Of a stretch of 42,284 nucleotides of DNA, positions 15,785 through 23,829 are shown piece after piece (positions within the stretch are counted from its first letter, which is position 1; each line of letters opens with the position of its first letter). Origin of the DNA: QHWT01 sp046726015 (GTDB taxonomy: Bacteria; Acidobacteriota; Vicinamibacteria; Vicinamibacterales; 2-12-FULL-66-21). A program made the translations under genes and the position numbers. The notes under the pieces were generated by a model that saw only the letters and a list, made by a program, of their open reading frames with translations, did not search any database and was not told the DNA's origin. The DNA lies in the NCBI GenBank assembly GCA_046726015.1, contig JBKOZS010000147.1, forward strand, positions 1-42,284, written 5' to 3'.

Positions 15785-17692
15785 CTACTGACCGCCTTCT
15801 CCGCGTGCGAACCGATCGGAGAAGTCGAGGCGCATCTCTTCACGGGTCGGCACAGGCGGCAGCGGCTTGCCGTCCTTCTTCGCGAAATACGTGTCCAGGA
15901 TGTGGCGGGTGATCTGCGCCGCGTTAGCGCTGTGGACGCCGTGTTCGACGAAGACCACGCCGGCGATTTCCGGATTGTCCCGCGGCGCGAAGAACACGAA
16001 CCAGCCGTGGTCGCGGAGGTTCCTGCCGCTCTTGGCGGCGGCAAGGCGCCCCTGGTTCGAGATCACCTGCGACGTTCCGGTCTTGCCGCACACATCGTGG
16101 CCCGGGATCTGCGCGCGCCGGCCGGTGCCCCCGGCATTGACGACCATCCACATGCCGTCGCGGATGGCCGCCAGTTTCTCCGGTGTGACTTCGACTTTCG
16201 ATTGCGGCGGCGGCGTTGGCACCGGCTGCCAGCCCTTACCGTCGTTGACCGCCTTGATCAGGTGCGGCGTCACCCGCGTGCCGCCATTGCCGAGCGTCGC
16301 GGCGTAGACCGCCAGCGACACCGGCGTCACTGAAACCTGCCCCTGGCCGATCGCGACCGAGATCGTCTCGCCCGCGTACCATTTCTTTTCTTTCGTGTAC
16401 TTCGCCTTCCACTCGGTTGACGGGACGAGTCCCTGCAATTCATTCGGGAGGTCGATGTTGGACTTCACGCCGAGGCCGAACAGCGTCGCCCACTTGTGAA
16501 TCTTGTCGACGCCGAGCATGTTGCCGACGGTGTAGAAGTACACGTCGCACGACTGCTCGATCGCGTGGCGCAAATCGACGTAGCCGTGCCCCTCTTTCTT
16601 GTGGCACGCAAAGAAACGACCGTAGAAGTTGGCGCCCCCGCCGCAGAAGACCTTGAAGTCCGGCCTGATGATGTCCTCTTCGAGGCCGGCGAGGCCGACC
16701 GCCATCTTGAACGTGGACCCTGGTGAATAACGGCCCTGCAGCGCGCGGTTCTGGAGCGGCCTCAGTTCATCGGTGTTGAGCGACGCCCACGTCGCGCGAT
16801 CGATTCCGCCCGCGAACGCATTCGGGTCGTAGGCCGGACGGCTCGAAAAGGCGAGGACTTCTCCGTTCCGCGGATCGAGCACGACCGCGGCGCCGTTCAA
16901 CTCGGACACGGTGAAGCCGTCTTCGGTCGCCTTCTGCACGTCGGCGTCGATCGTCAGCTGCACGGTACGACCCTCGAGCGGCGGGTTGCTCTGGTCCACA
17001 AGCTCCCTGATCTCGCGGCCGACGCTGTTCACGATCACGGTCTTGTTACCATCCGTCCCCATGAGCAGCCGGTTGTACGCCTGCTCGAGGCCGGCCTGCC
17101 CGACGAGCTCTCCCGGCTCGGCCCCCTCGTACTCGGCCTTCTGCAACTGGGCTTCCGTTACCTCGGCGACATAGCCGAACAGGTGCGCCGCCATAGGCGA
17201 CTGGGGGTACTGCCGCGAGGGCACCTCCTGGTAGATGATGCCCGGCAACTCCCACTGGCGCGCCATCACCGCGATCACTTGTGGTTCGGTGGCGTTCTCG
17301 ATGAGGACGATCGGCCGGTAACTCGGCTCCCGCCGCCGCCGGGTGACCGTTTCGTGAAGCTGTGCCTCGTCGACGCCGGTCGCCCTGGCGAGCGTCTTCA
17401 GGGTCTCCTCGACGTTCTTGGTTTGCTCGCGCACCAGCGCGATGTTGAAGATGTTCCGGTTCTCGACGAGAACTTTCCCGTTCCGATCGAGCAGCACACC
17501 ACGCGGCGCAGGACGCGGCAGCCGGCGGAGATGGTTGTTCTCCGCCATCTCGGCGAACTTCTGGTGCTGCGCGACCTGGAAGATCCAGAAGCCGACGGCC
17601 AGAGCCGCGAACGCGAACGCGATGATGTACTGCAGCGCCGAAAGCCGCATGCCCAGGTGGCGCCGATCGTCCGGCATCAGATTGGTCGACAT
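15785..17692 (-). CDS. mrdA: Penicillin-binding protein 2 (transpeptidase)
   Basis: I place the start at ATG 17692 (MSTNLMPDDRRHLGMR), preceded by AAGGAAC; an in-frame extension to 17824 would read through a heptad repeat. The 635-residue class B PBP has a cytoplasmic tail, a transmembrane helix at about residues 20-40, the PBP dimerisation region and a transpeptidase domain. Active-site motifs are Ser326-x-x-Lys329 (SPGSTFK), Ser381-Cys-Asp383 (SCD) and Lys537-Thr-Gly (CGKTGTS). It cross-links peptidoglycan in the elongasome with RodA, whose gene follows after 3 nt. Classical PBP2 length and order. Confidence 0.96.
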   Translation of the reverse strand: MSTNLMPDDRRHLGMRLSALQYIIAFAFAALAVGFWIFQVAQHQKFAEMAENNHLRRLPRPAPRGVLLDRNGKVLVENRNIFNIALVREQTKNVEETLKTLARATGVDEAQLHETVTRRRREPSYRPIVLIENATEPQVIAVMARQWELPGIIYQEVPSRQYPQSPMAAHLFGYVAEVTEAQLQKAEYEGAEPGELVGQAGLEQAYNRLLMGTDGNKTVIVNSVGREIRELVDQSNPPLEGRTVQLTIDADVQKATEDGFTVSELNGAAVVLDPRNGEVLAFSSRPAYDPNAFAGGIDRATWASLNTDELRPLQNRALQGRYSPGSTFKMAVGLAGLEEDIIRPDFKVFCGGGANFYGRFFACHKKEGHGYVDLRHAIEQSCDVYFYTVGNMLGVDKIHKWATLFGLGVKSNIDLPNELQGLVPSTEWKAKYTKEKKWYAGETISVAIGQGQVSVTPVSLAVYAATLGNGGTRVTPHLIKAVNDGKGWQPVPTPPPQSKVEVTPEKLAAIRDGMWMVVNAGGTGRRAQIPGHDVCGKTGTSQVISNQGRLAAAKSGRNLRDHGWFVFFAPRDNPEIAGVVFVEHGVHSANAAQITRHILDTYFAKKDGKPLPPVPTREEMRLDFSDRFARGEGGQ

Positions 17693-17710
17693 AACGTTCC
17701 TTCGCTGTCG

Positions 17711-17841
17711 GTGCTCCGTGCAAAGTGCGACGTGCCGCGTGCCCAGTGCTTGTGGTGCTGCGTGCCGGGTACGCTGGTGCTCCGTGCTGCGAACGGGCAG
17801 CACCCAGCACCTAGCACTTTGCACCTAGCACCTAGCACCTT
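17711..17841. repeat. Long inverted heptad repeat, GTGCNNN / GCACNNN
   Basis: Left arm 17711-17790 has about eleven GTGC-headed units, mostly exactly 7 bp (GTGCTCC, GTGCAAA, GTGCGAC, GTGCCGC, GTGCCCA and on). Right arm 17800-17841 has six perfect 7-bp units headed GCAC (GCACCCA, GCACCTA, GCACTTT, GCACCTA, GCACCTA, GCACCTT). The last unit overlaps the mreD stop codon (17840-17842). It fills almost the whole mreD-mrdA gap. Confidence 0.85.
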
Positions 17842-18358
17842 AGAACCTTCTCTTCGAAAACGCCGCCCTGCGTGCCTCGCGTCGTTGCAGTATCCCCGGC
17901 CCCTGCTCGACGAGGTAGAACGCCATCACGCCCACGACGGCATTCACCAGCGCCTGCACGAACGCGCCTGACATGTGCAATGCGAACGCACGGCCTTCCA
18001 CGAGCGCATACAACGCCTCGAACACGATCTCGTGCAGCAGCGTCGCGCCGACGAACATCACGAAGCGCGGGATCGTCTGCGACACGATGAACTGCGCGCC
18101 GAGCACGCCGACCAGGAACCCGACCAGCGTCTTCGACAGCCCACCGATCCCGACGATCGATCCCGCGAGCGAGTCCTGCGCCAGCCCCGCGGCCGCGCCG
18201 GCGAGCATGCCGGTGACGGGGCCGAACGCCAGCGCGATGTACACCACCGCAACCAGCACCAGGTTCACCGGGATCCGCCCGCCGATCATCATTCCCGACA
18301 ACGTCGTCTGCAACGCCAGTCCGGCAATGATCGCCAGCAGTACCGCGACTGTTTTCAC
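17840..18358 (-). CDS. mreD: Rod shape-determining protein MreD
   Basis: The 172-residue protein has about five hydrophobic helices, beginning MKTVAVLLAIIAGLALQ. The conserved MreD region GPVTGMLAGAAAGLAQDSLAG.. (central loop of the second helix pair) is visible, followed by GGLSKTLVGFLVG. MreD is the membrane link between MreB/MreC and the elongation synthases. Its start overlaps the mreC stop by 4 nt. The stop codon is embedded in the heptad repeat that separates it from mrdA. Confidence 0.92.
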   Translation of the reverse strand: MKTVAVLLAIIAGLALQTTLSGMMIGGRIPVNLVLVAVVYIALAFGPVTGMLAGAAAGLAQDSLAGSIVGIGGLSKTLVGFLVGVLGAQFIVSQTIPRFVMFVGATLLHEIVFEALYALVEGRAFALHMSGAFVQALVNAVVGVMAFYLVEQGPGILQRREARRAAFSKRRF

Positions 18359-19200
18359 TGCATCCCCTCGTCGCGTGTCGCCGGCCGCGGCGGCACTAGC
18401 ACGACGAGCACTTCCTCGACGCTCGAGAAGTCCACGGCGGGACGCACGGTAATGTTCCGGTAAAGGCCGGTCCCGCGTTCCGAACGCTCGACGCGGCCAA
18501 TCAGGAACCCCTTCGGATAAATACCGTCCACGCCAGATGCTACGACGTTGTCCCCGTCCTTCACGTCAGCAAGGTTCGCGACCAAATCCATCCGCAGCGG
18601 CGGATCGTGCTCCATCCCGAGCACCATTCCTCCCGCGCGCGTACGTTCGATGAGCGCCCCGGCAGCGGCGTTGCGATCGATCAGCAGCTGCACGCGTGCC
18701 GCGTGCGTCGCCGGCCTGCCGATGATCCGCCCGACTATCCCGCCTGGCGAGATGACCGCCATGTCGGCCTGCACGCCGTCGGCGCTCCCGCGATCGATCG
18801 TGATGGTCTTCATGCCCGGGTTGGGATTACCGCCAATCACTTCGGCCGCGATCGTCGGCAGGCCGGCGCGCGATCGCAGATCCATCAGATCCTGCAGCTT
18901 CTGCGAGCGCGTGGCGAGCGCGTGCTCTTCCTGCCATTTCACCTGCAGGTCGGACAGCTGCCGGCGCAGCCTCTGGTTTTCCTCGCGCACCCCGCGCAGG
19001 TAGGCATAGTTACCCCATACGTCCCGCACACCGCTCACGCCCGACGAGGTCGCGCGCGCGACGCGCGAGAAGAACTCGAACGTGACCAGTCCGAGGACCG
19101 GCACGCCGGACTTCGACTGGACCTGCGCAGACACGAGGATCACCTGCGCCATCATGACGCCGAAGAACAGCCAGCCGGTGCGTTTACGAATGTCGAGCAT
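18355..19200 (-). CDS. mreC: Rod shape-determining protein MreC
   Basis: The 281-residue protein has a short cytoplasmic segment, one transmembrane helix at about residues 10-28 (LFFGVMMAQVILVSAQVQ), a periplasmic coiled coil at about 68-105 (REENQRLRRQLSDLQ) and the MreC beta-barrel domain (ADMAVISPGGIVGRI, then LLIDRNAAAGALIERT). It scaffolds the elongasome and activates PBP2-RodA. It overlaps mreD by 4 nt; a heptad hairpin region lies between it and mreB. Confidence 0.95.
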   Translation of the reverse strand: MLDIRKRTGWLFFGVMMAQVILVSAQVQSKSGVPVLGLVTFEFFSRVARATSSGVSGVRDVWGNYAYLRGVREENQRLRRQLSDLQVKWQEEHALATRSQKLQDLMDLRSRAGLPTIAAEVIGGNPNPGMKTITIDRGSADGVQADMAVISPGGIVGRIIGRPATHAARVQLLIDRNAAAGALIERTRAGGMVLGMEHDPPLRMDLVANLADVKDGDNVVASGVDGIYPKGFLIGRVERSERGTGLYRNITVRPAVDFSSVEEVLVVLVPPRPATRDEGMQ

Positions 19201-19214
19201 CGCTGTCGTGTACG

Positions 19215-19304
19215 GAGGCCCGAGGAGCGAGGCCCGAGGACCGTTTTTCGATGATCATTAGCTGCATTCGGACCTCGGATCTCGAACTTCGGACCTCGGC
19301 CTAG
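19215..19304. repeat. Inverted heptad repeat, GAGGNCC type
   Basis: Left arm 19215-19242 is four exact units: GAGGCCC, GAGGAGC, GAGGCCC, GAGGACC. Right arm 19270-19304 is five inverted units: GGACCTC, GGATCTC, GAACTTC, GGACCTC, GGCCTAG. The last unit contains the mreB stop codon (19301-19303, minus strand). The loop is about 27 nt with a T-run at 19244-19248. Confidence 0.85.
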
Positions 19305-20326
19305 TCGATCGAAATTTTTCGCAGCAGATTGAAATCCGACAGCATCTTCCCTGCGCCGAGCACGACCGACGACAGCGGGTCCTCCGCCATCGCGAGCGGG
19401 AGGCCCGTTTCTTCGCGCAGGCGCTTGTCGAGATTCTTCAACAGCGATCCGCCACCAGTGAGTACGATCCCCCGGTCGACGATGTCGGCCGAGAGTTCCG
19501 GCGGCGTGCGCTCGAGCGCGACGCGCACCGCATCCACGATCACGTTGACCGTTTCCGCCAGCGCTTCGCGGATTTCTTCGTCGGTGATGGTGATCGTCTT
19601 CGGCACGCCTTCGATCAGGTGCCGGCCCTTGATCTCCATCGTCATCCGCTCCTCGAGCGGATACGCCGAACCGATCTCCATCTTGATCGCTTCGGCCGTG
19701 CGCTCGCCGATCAGCAGGTTGTACGTCTTCTTGATGTACTGGATGATCGCGTCGTCCATCTCGTTCCCGGCGACGCGCACCGCCTTGCTGTAGACGATGC
19801 CCGCAAGCGAGATGACGGCAATGTCGGTGGTGCCGCCGCCAATATCGACGATCATGTTGCCCGATGGTTCCGTGATCGGCATGCCGGCGCCGATCGCCGC
19901 GGCCATCGCTTCTTCGACGAGGTACACCTCGCTCGCCTTCGCGCGATATGCGCTGTCCTTCACCGCGCGCTTCTCCACCTGCGTGATCTCCGACGGAACC
20001 CCGATCACGATGCGCGGCCGCACCCAGACGTTGCGGTTGTGCGCTTTCTTGATGAAGTAGGTCAGCATCTTCTCGGTAACCTCGAAGTCGGCAATGACCC
20101 CGTCCTTCATCGGCTTGATGGCCACGATGTTGCCCGGCGTGCGACCGAGCATTTCCTTCGCGTCTTTCCCGACGGCCTCGATCCGTCCGTTCACCTTGTT
20201 GATCGCCACTATCGACGGCTCATTGACGACGATGCCCTTGCCACGGGCGTAGACGCAGGTATTGGCGGTGCCGAGGTCGATCGCAAGGTCGCTCGAAAAA
20301 AGGGAAAACAAAGAACGAAGACTCAA
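19301..20326 (-). CDS. mreB: Rod shape-determining protein MreB
   Basis: The 341-residue actin homologue begins MSLRSLFSLFSSDLAIDLGTANTCVY, with the phosphate-1 motif DLGTANT, the phosphate-2 motif VDIGGGTTDIAVISL and the adenosine motif GIVLTGGGSLLKNLD, all intact. MreB filaments orient lateral wall synthesis. It follows the GGDEF gene by 8 nt and is followed by a transcribed heptad hairpin before mreC, which could lower distal expression and explain a high MreB to MreC ratio; that is inference. Length is standard. Confidence 0.97.
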   Translation of the reverse strand: MSLRSLFSLFSSDLAIDLGTANTCVYARGKGIVVNEPSIVAINKVNGRIEAVGKDAKEMLGRTPGNIVAIKPMKDGVIADFEVTEKMLTYFIKKAHNRNVWVRPRIVIGVPSEITQVEKRAVKDSAYRAKASEVYLVEEAMAAAIGAGMPITEPSGNMIVDIGGGTTDIAVISLAGIVYSKAVRVAGNEMDDAIIQYIKKTYNLLIGERTAEAIKMEIGSAYPLEERMTMEIKGRHLIEGVPKTITITDEEIREALAETVNVIVDAVRVALERTPPELSADIVDRGIVLTGGGSLLKNLDKRLREETGLPLAMAEDPLSSVVLGAGKMLSDFNLLRKISID

Positions 20327-20334
20327 AGTCGCTC

Positions 20335-21516
20335 CTATTCGCCGGCTACGTAAATCCCGTTTTTCCCGTGATCCTTCACGTGGTACATGGCTTCGTCGGC
20401 CGCCTGGATCAGCCCTTCGGCGGACGCCGCCACGTCAGGCAGCGTCGCCACCCCCACGGACACGGTGAGATGAATGTCGAGACCGTCGCCGCGAAGAAAT
20501 CCGTGCGCGGCAATACGTTCCCGGATGCGTTCCCCGACGGCGTGCGCGCCGTCGCTACCGGTGTCCGGCAGAATTAGCGCGAACTCGTCACCGCCGAACC
20601 GCGCGACCACGTCGGTCTCGCGCGCGCTCTGCCGGATCACCGCCGCGGCCTCGACCAGCGCACGACTGCCATACAGGTGCCCGTGCTGGTCGTTGATCCC
20701 CTTGAAGCCGTCGAGATCGATGAACAGGAGCGATAGCGGGCGGCCGCTGCGCGACGCCCGCTTGGTCTCGCGACGGAGGACCTGGGAGAGGTAGCGCGAG
20801 TTATACAACTGCGTGAGATCGTCGGTGACCGAGAGCGCTTCGGCACGCTGAACACGCAGGGCGTTGTCGAGCGCGATGGCTCCCGATTCGAGCGCGGAGA
20901 GCAGGGCCGCCCGGGTAGCCGGCGCAAAGCGCGGGTCCCGCGAGGCGGGAAGGCGGTCCATTCCAACGAGCGCGCCGACGGTGCGGCCGCGGCACTCGAG
21001 CGGAAAGGCCATGACGGCCGCCGGGGCCGCTCCACCGAAGCGGCGATCGAGCGACACGTCCGCCGCGCAACAGAGGTCGCGACTCTTGATGACCCAGTGG
21101 CCGACGGCCGTCGCACCCGGTTCGAGCGCCGCCGTCAGCCCGCGCGCACCCATGGCACGCATCCGTCCCGCATCGTCAATTGCCAGCACGAGCCATCCTG
21201 TGGCGGGGAGCCAGTCGGCGGCATGCGCAACCAACGCATCCGCGACGCGTTCGGGATCCAGCGTGGAGTTAACGGCCCGGATCAGCCCAGCCAGGACATC
21301 GGCGCGCGAGAGCCGCGCGCGCAGGCCGCTCTGCAGCGGCTTGAGCCGGCTGGCGAGATCCGCGCGTGGAGACACCGACGTCGACGCCCGTCGTCGGCGC
21401 GGCACACGTGTGCCGGACGGGCGGCGAGACGGCCGACCGGTCCCGGTCAATCGGCTGTGCGTCCCATTGGAATGCCGGATCCCTCTAAGTCCTTCTGTTC
21501 GACACAAATATAGCAC
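20335..21516 (-). CDS. GAF-GGDEF diguanylate cyclase
   Basis: The open frame from GTG 21516 is 393 residues, but its first ~40 residues are Arg/Ser/Thr-rich and a candidate -10 box lies at 21507-21512, so translation may start lower, for example GTG 21405. A GAF-like sensor domain occupies about residues 70-215 (LVLAIDDAGRMRAMG..., SLDRRFGG). The GGDEF domain follows, with the intact catalytic loop GGDEF at 308-312 and an intact inhibitory RxxD site, RETD at 299-302, five residues upstream. It should make c-di-GMP and be product-inhibited. It is the first gene of the mreBCD-mrdA-rodA-rng operon, 8 nt before mreB, an unusual position that ties c-di-GMP synthesis to cell shape. Confidence 0.9.
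   Translation of the reverse strand: MLYLCRTEGLRGIRHSNGTHSRLTGTGRPSRRPSGTRVPRRRRASTSVSPRADLASRLKPLQSGLRARLSRADVLAGLIRAVNSTLDPERVADALVAHAADWLPATGWLVLAIDDAGRMRAMGARGLTAALEPGATAVGHWVIKSRDLCCAADVSLDRRFGGAAPAAVMAFPLECRGRTVGALVGMDRLPASRDPRFAPATRAALLSALESGAIALDNALRVQRAEALSVTDDLTQLYNSRYLSQVLRRETKRASRSGRPLSLLFIDLDGFKGINDQHGHLYGSRALVEAAAVIRQSARETDVVARFGGDEFALILPDTGSDGAHAVGERIRERIAAHGFLRGDGLDIHLTVSVGVATLPDVAASAEGLIQAADEAMYHVKDHGKNGIYVAGE
21507..21512 (-). promoter_or_regulatory. Candidate extended -10 box of the cell-shape operon
   Basis: On the minus strand the sequence reads TGC-TATATT, an extended -10 element. If used, transcription begins near 21500 and the GGDEF protein must start downstream of the longest frame. 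No -35 box is convincing. Confidence 0.4.
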
Positions 21517-21543
21517 ACGAGGCGACCCCGGCAGACCTAGGAA

Positions 21544-21660
21544 TTAACCCGCGAGCTCGATCCAATCGGCGGCCCGGCAGTCGTAACAGTAGAGCCAGGA
21601 GCCCTGTGAGGCACCCGCGATAGTAGTCGTACTCGACACCGCTGATGATGCCTCGCTCAT
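21544..21660 (-). CDS. Possible 38-residue protein with a CxxC motif
   Basis: ATG 21660 to TAA 21544 encodes 38 residues: a Ser/Thr-rich first half and a second half WLYCYDCRAADWIELAG that looks like half a zinc ribbon. No clear ribosome-binding site is seen. It lies in the otherwise geneless 354-nt gap between the divergent GGDEF and parvulin genes, upstream of the shape operon. It may be real or a chance frame. Confidence 0.3.
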   Translation of the reverse strand: MSEASSAVSSTTTIAGASQGSWLYCYDCRAADWIELAG

Positions 21661-21798
21661 GCGTGTCGAAATCCGGGGAAACGGCGGATTCTGCCCCTGG
21701 TCAGTCTCGCGTCAGGCTCAGGTCCCCTCGCCGGCGCGCTGCGGCGTCTTGCCTTCGGAACCAGATGCCGGCGGTCGTGGCATGATGGTCGGTCATGG

Positions 21799-21804
21799 CA
21801 TAAT
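21799..21804 (+). promoter_or_regulatory. Candidate -10 box of the parvulin gene
   Basis: CATAAT followed by TGACTT lies 66 nt upstream of ATG 21871. It shares the 10-mer ATAATTGACT with the candidate promoter at 12101. No clear -35 box is seen. Confidence 0.45.
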
Positions 21805-21870
21805 TGACTTTTCCGTCAGCCAAATCCCGCCGCGCCTACCCCGCGCGGCTTCAGAGGTTTACCGACTCAC

Positions 21871-23787
21871 ATGACGATGCTCGACCGGATGCGTCGCCAC
21901 AAGAACTGGCTCAAATGGAGCCTGGCCATTGTGGTGGTCTCTTTCATCCTGCTCTACATCCCCAGTTTCATGGGCGATTCCCTCAACGGAACGGCGAACA
22001 ATTCGGTCGTCGCGGAGGTTGAAGGACGAGAGATCACCGCCCAGCACTTCCGGCGGGTGTATCAGCAGCAGATGCAGTCGTACCGCGCGTCGTACGGCGG
22101 CAACATCGATGAACGGCTGCTGAAGCAGCTTGGCGTCGATCAACGCATCGTGCAGCAGTTGATTGAAGAGGAAGCGGCGCTGGCGGAGGCGGCGCGGCTT
22201 GGCATCACCGCGAGCGATGCGGAAGTGCGCGAGCGAATCCTCGCACTGCCGGCGTTCCAGGAGAACGGGCAATTCATCGGCGACACGCGGTATCGCCAGA
22301 TCCTGCGGATGCAGAACCCGCCCATGCGGCCAGACGAGTTCGAGAGCCAGGTCCGTCGCGGCGTGATCGTGGAAAAGCTGCAGGCGGTGGTCACGGGGTG
22401 GCAGACGGTGAGCGACGCCGACGTCTCGCGCGAGTTCGCCCGACGCAACGAGAAGGTGAAGCTGGCCGTCATTTCGTTCCCTGCCGACAAGTTCCGCGAA
22501 GGCGTGGCGGCATCCGACCCCGAGGTGAGCAAGTACTTCGAGGATCACAAGGACACCTTCCGCATTCCGGAGAAGCGCAAGATCCGGTTCGTGACCATCG
22601 ATCAGGAAGGCATGCGCGCGAAGGTCACCGTCACGGGACAACAAATCGACCGCGCGTATAACGTCGACATCCAGCAGTACTCGACGCCGGAGCAGGTGCG
22701 CGCCAGCCACATCCTGCTGAAGACCGAGGGAAAAGACGATGCGGCGGTGAAGAAGCAGGCCGAAGAGATCCTGGCGAAGGTCAAGGGGGGCGCGGACTTC
22801 GCCGAGCTCGCGAAGAAGTTCTCGCAGGACGAGTCGAACGCGTCGAAGGGTGGAGACCTGGACTACTTCGGCAGAGGGCAGATGGTCCCCGAGTTCGACA
22901 AGGTGGCGTTCGCGCTGCAGCCCGGGCAGATCAGCGACCTGGTGAAGACGCAGTACGGCTACCACATCATCACGCTGGTAGATAAGAAGCCGGCGTCCCA
23001 GCGACCGCTGACCGAAGTGCGCGCGCAGATCGAAGATCGGTTGAAGTGGGAGCAGGCGCAGGCCCAGGCGCAGAAGCTCGCCGATGATGTCGCGAAGGAA
23101 CTGAAGAAGCCGGCGGATTTCGACACGGTCGCGCGTGCGCGCGGATGGCAGGTGACCGAATCCGGCTTCTTCCAGCAGGACGAGCCGATTGCCGGTATCG
23201 GTATGGCGCCGTCGGGCGCGCAGCAGGCCTTCACGATGAACGTCGGCGAGGTCAGCGATGCGATCCGCACACCGCAGGGTTTCGCGTTCATCACCGTGCT
23301 GGCGAAGCAGGATCCGTACGTCCCGAAGCTCGACGAAGTGAAGAACAAAGTGCGCGACGAAGTGCTCAAACACAAGGCGATCGACGCCGCCCGGCAGAAG
23401 GCTGCGGCCCTCGATGCCACGCTGAAGTCGGGCGACTTCCAAAAGGCGGCGAAGGAAGCTGGTTTCGAAGTGAAGACGACCGAGCTCATCGCACGCGGCG
23501 CGCCCATCGCGGATCTCGGCGTCAGCCCGGCGATTGATGCCGTCGCCTTCGCGCTGCCCGTGAACGGCGTCAGCGAGCCAATCGTCACGGACAACGGCGC
23601 CGCGGTGGTGAAGGTGGTCGAGAAGAACAACGCCGCTGCCGGCGAGTTCGACAAGCAGAAGGCGTCGCTGAAGACGGAGATACTGAACGAGCGTAAGCAG
23701 CGCTTCTACGCGTCGTACATGGCAAACGCGCGCAAGCGGATGAACATCAAGATCAACCGCGACACGATCGCGCAAATCGTGGCATAG
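21871..23787 (+). CDS. Membrane-anchored parvulin-type peptidyl-prolyl isomerase (PpiD/SurA-like)
   Basis: The 638-residue protein starts MTMLDRMRRHKNWLKWS and has one N-terminal transmembrane helix (about 14-35, SLAIVVVSFILLYIPSF), then a SurA-N type chaperone domain. The parvulin (rotamase) domain is at about 270-375, with ASHILLKTEGK, FAELAKKFSQD, GGDLDYFGRGQMVPEF and YGYHIITLVDKK. A second half with a degenerate PPIase-like segment follows (to about 590). Layout and length match PpiD, a periplasmic chaperone assisting outer-membrane and exported protein folding. It faces the shape operon divergently across a 354-nt gap. Its high Lys/Gln content is typical for the family. Confidence 0.92.
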   Translation: MTMLDRMRRHKNWLKWSLAIVVVSFILLYIPSFMGDSLNGTANNSVVAEVEGREITAQHFRRVYQQQMQSYRASYGGNIDERLLKQLGVDQRIVQQLIEEEAALAEAARLGITASDAEVRERILALPAFQENGQFIGDTRYRQILRMQNPPMRPDEFESQVRRGVIVEKLQAVVTGWQTVSDADVSREFARRNEKVKLAVISFPADKFREGVAASDPEVSKYFEDHKDTFRIPEKRKIRFVTIDQEGMRAKVTVTGQQIDRAYNVDIQQYSTPEQVRASHILLKTEGKDDAAVKKQAEEILAKVKGGADFAELAKKFSQDESNASKGGDLDYFGRGQMVPEFDKVAFALQPGQISDLVKTQYGYHIITLVDKKPASQRPLTEVRAQIEDRLKWEQAQAQAQKLADDVAKELKKPADFDTVARARGWQVTESGFFQQDEPIAGIGMAPSGAQQAFTMNVGEVSDAIRTPQGFAFITVLAKQDPYVPKLDEVKNKVRDEVLKHKAIDAARQKAAALDATLKSGDFQKAAKEAGFEVKTTELIARGAPIADLGVSPAIDAVAFALPVNGVSEPIVTDNGAAVVKVVEKNNAAAGEFDKQKASLKTEILNERKQRFYASYMANARKRMNIKINRDTIAQIVA

Positions 23788-23829
23788 GGCTGACGCCGGA
23801 GGACGGACGTCGGGGGTCGGTTAAGAGCC

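Noticed and set aside
17711..17841. CRISPR array
   Set aside because: The units are 7 bp and contiguous, without spacers of 25-40 bp, and no cas gene is in the window.
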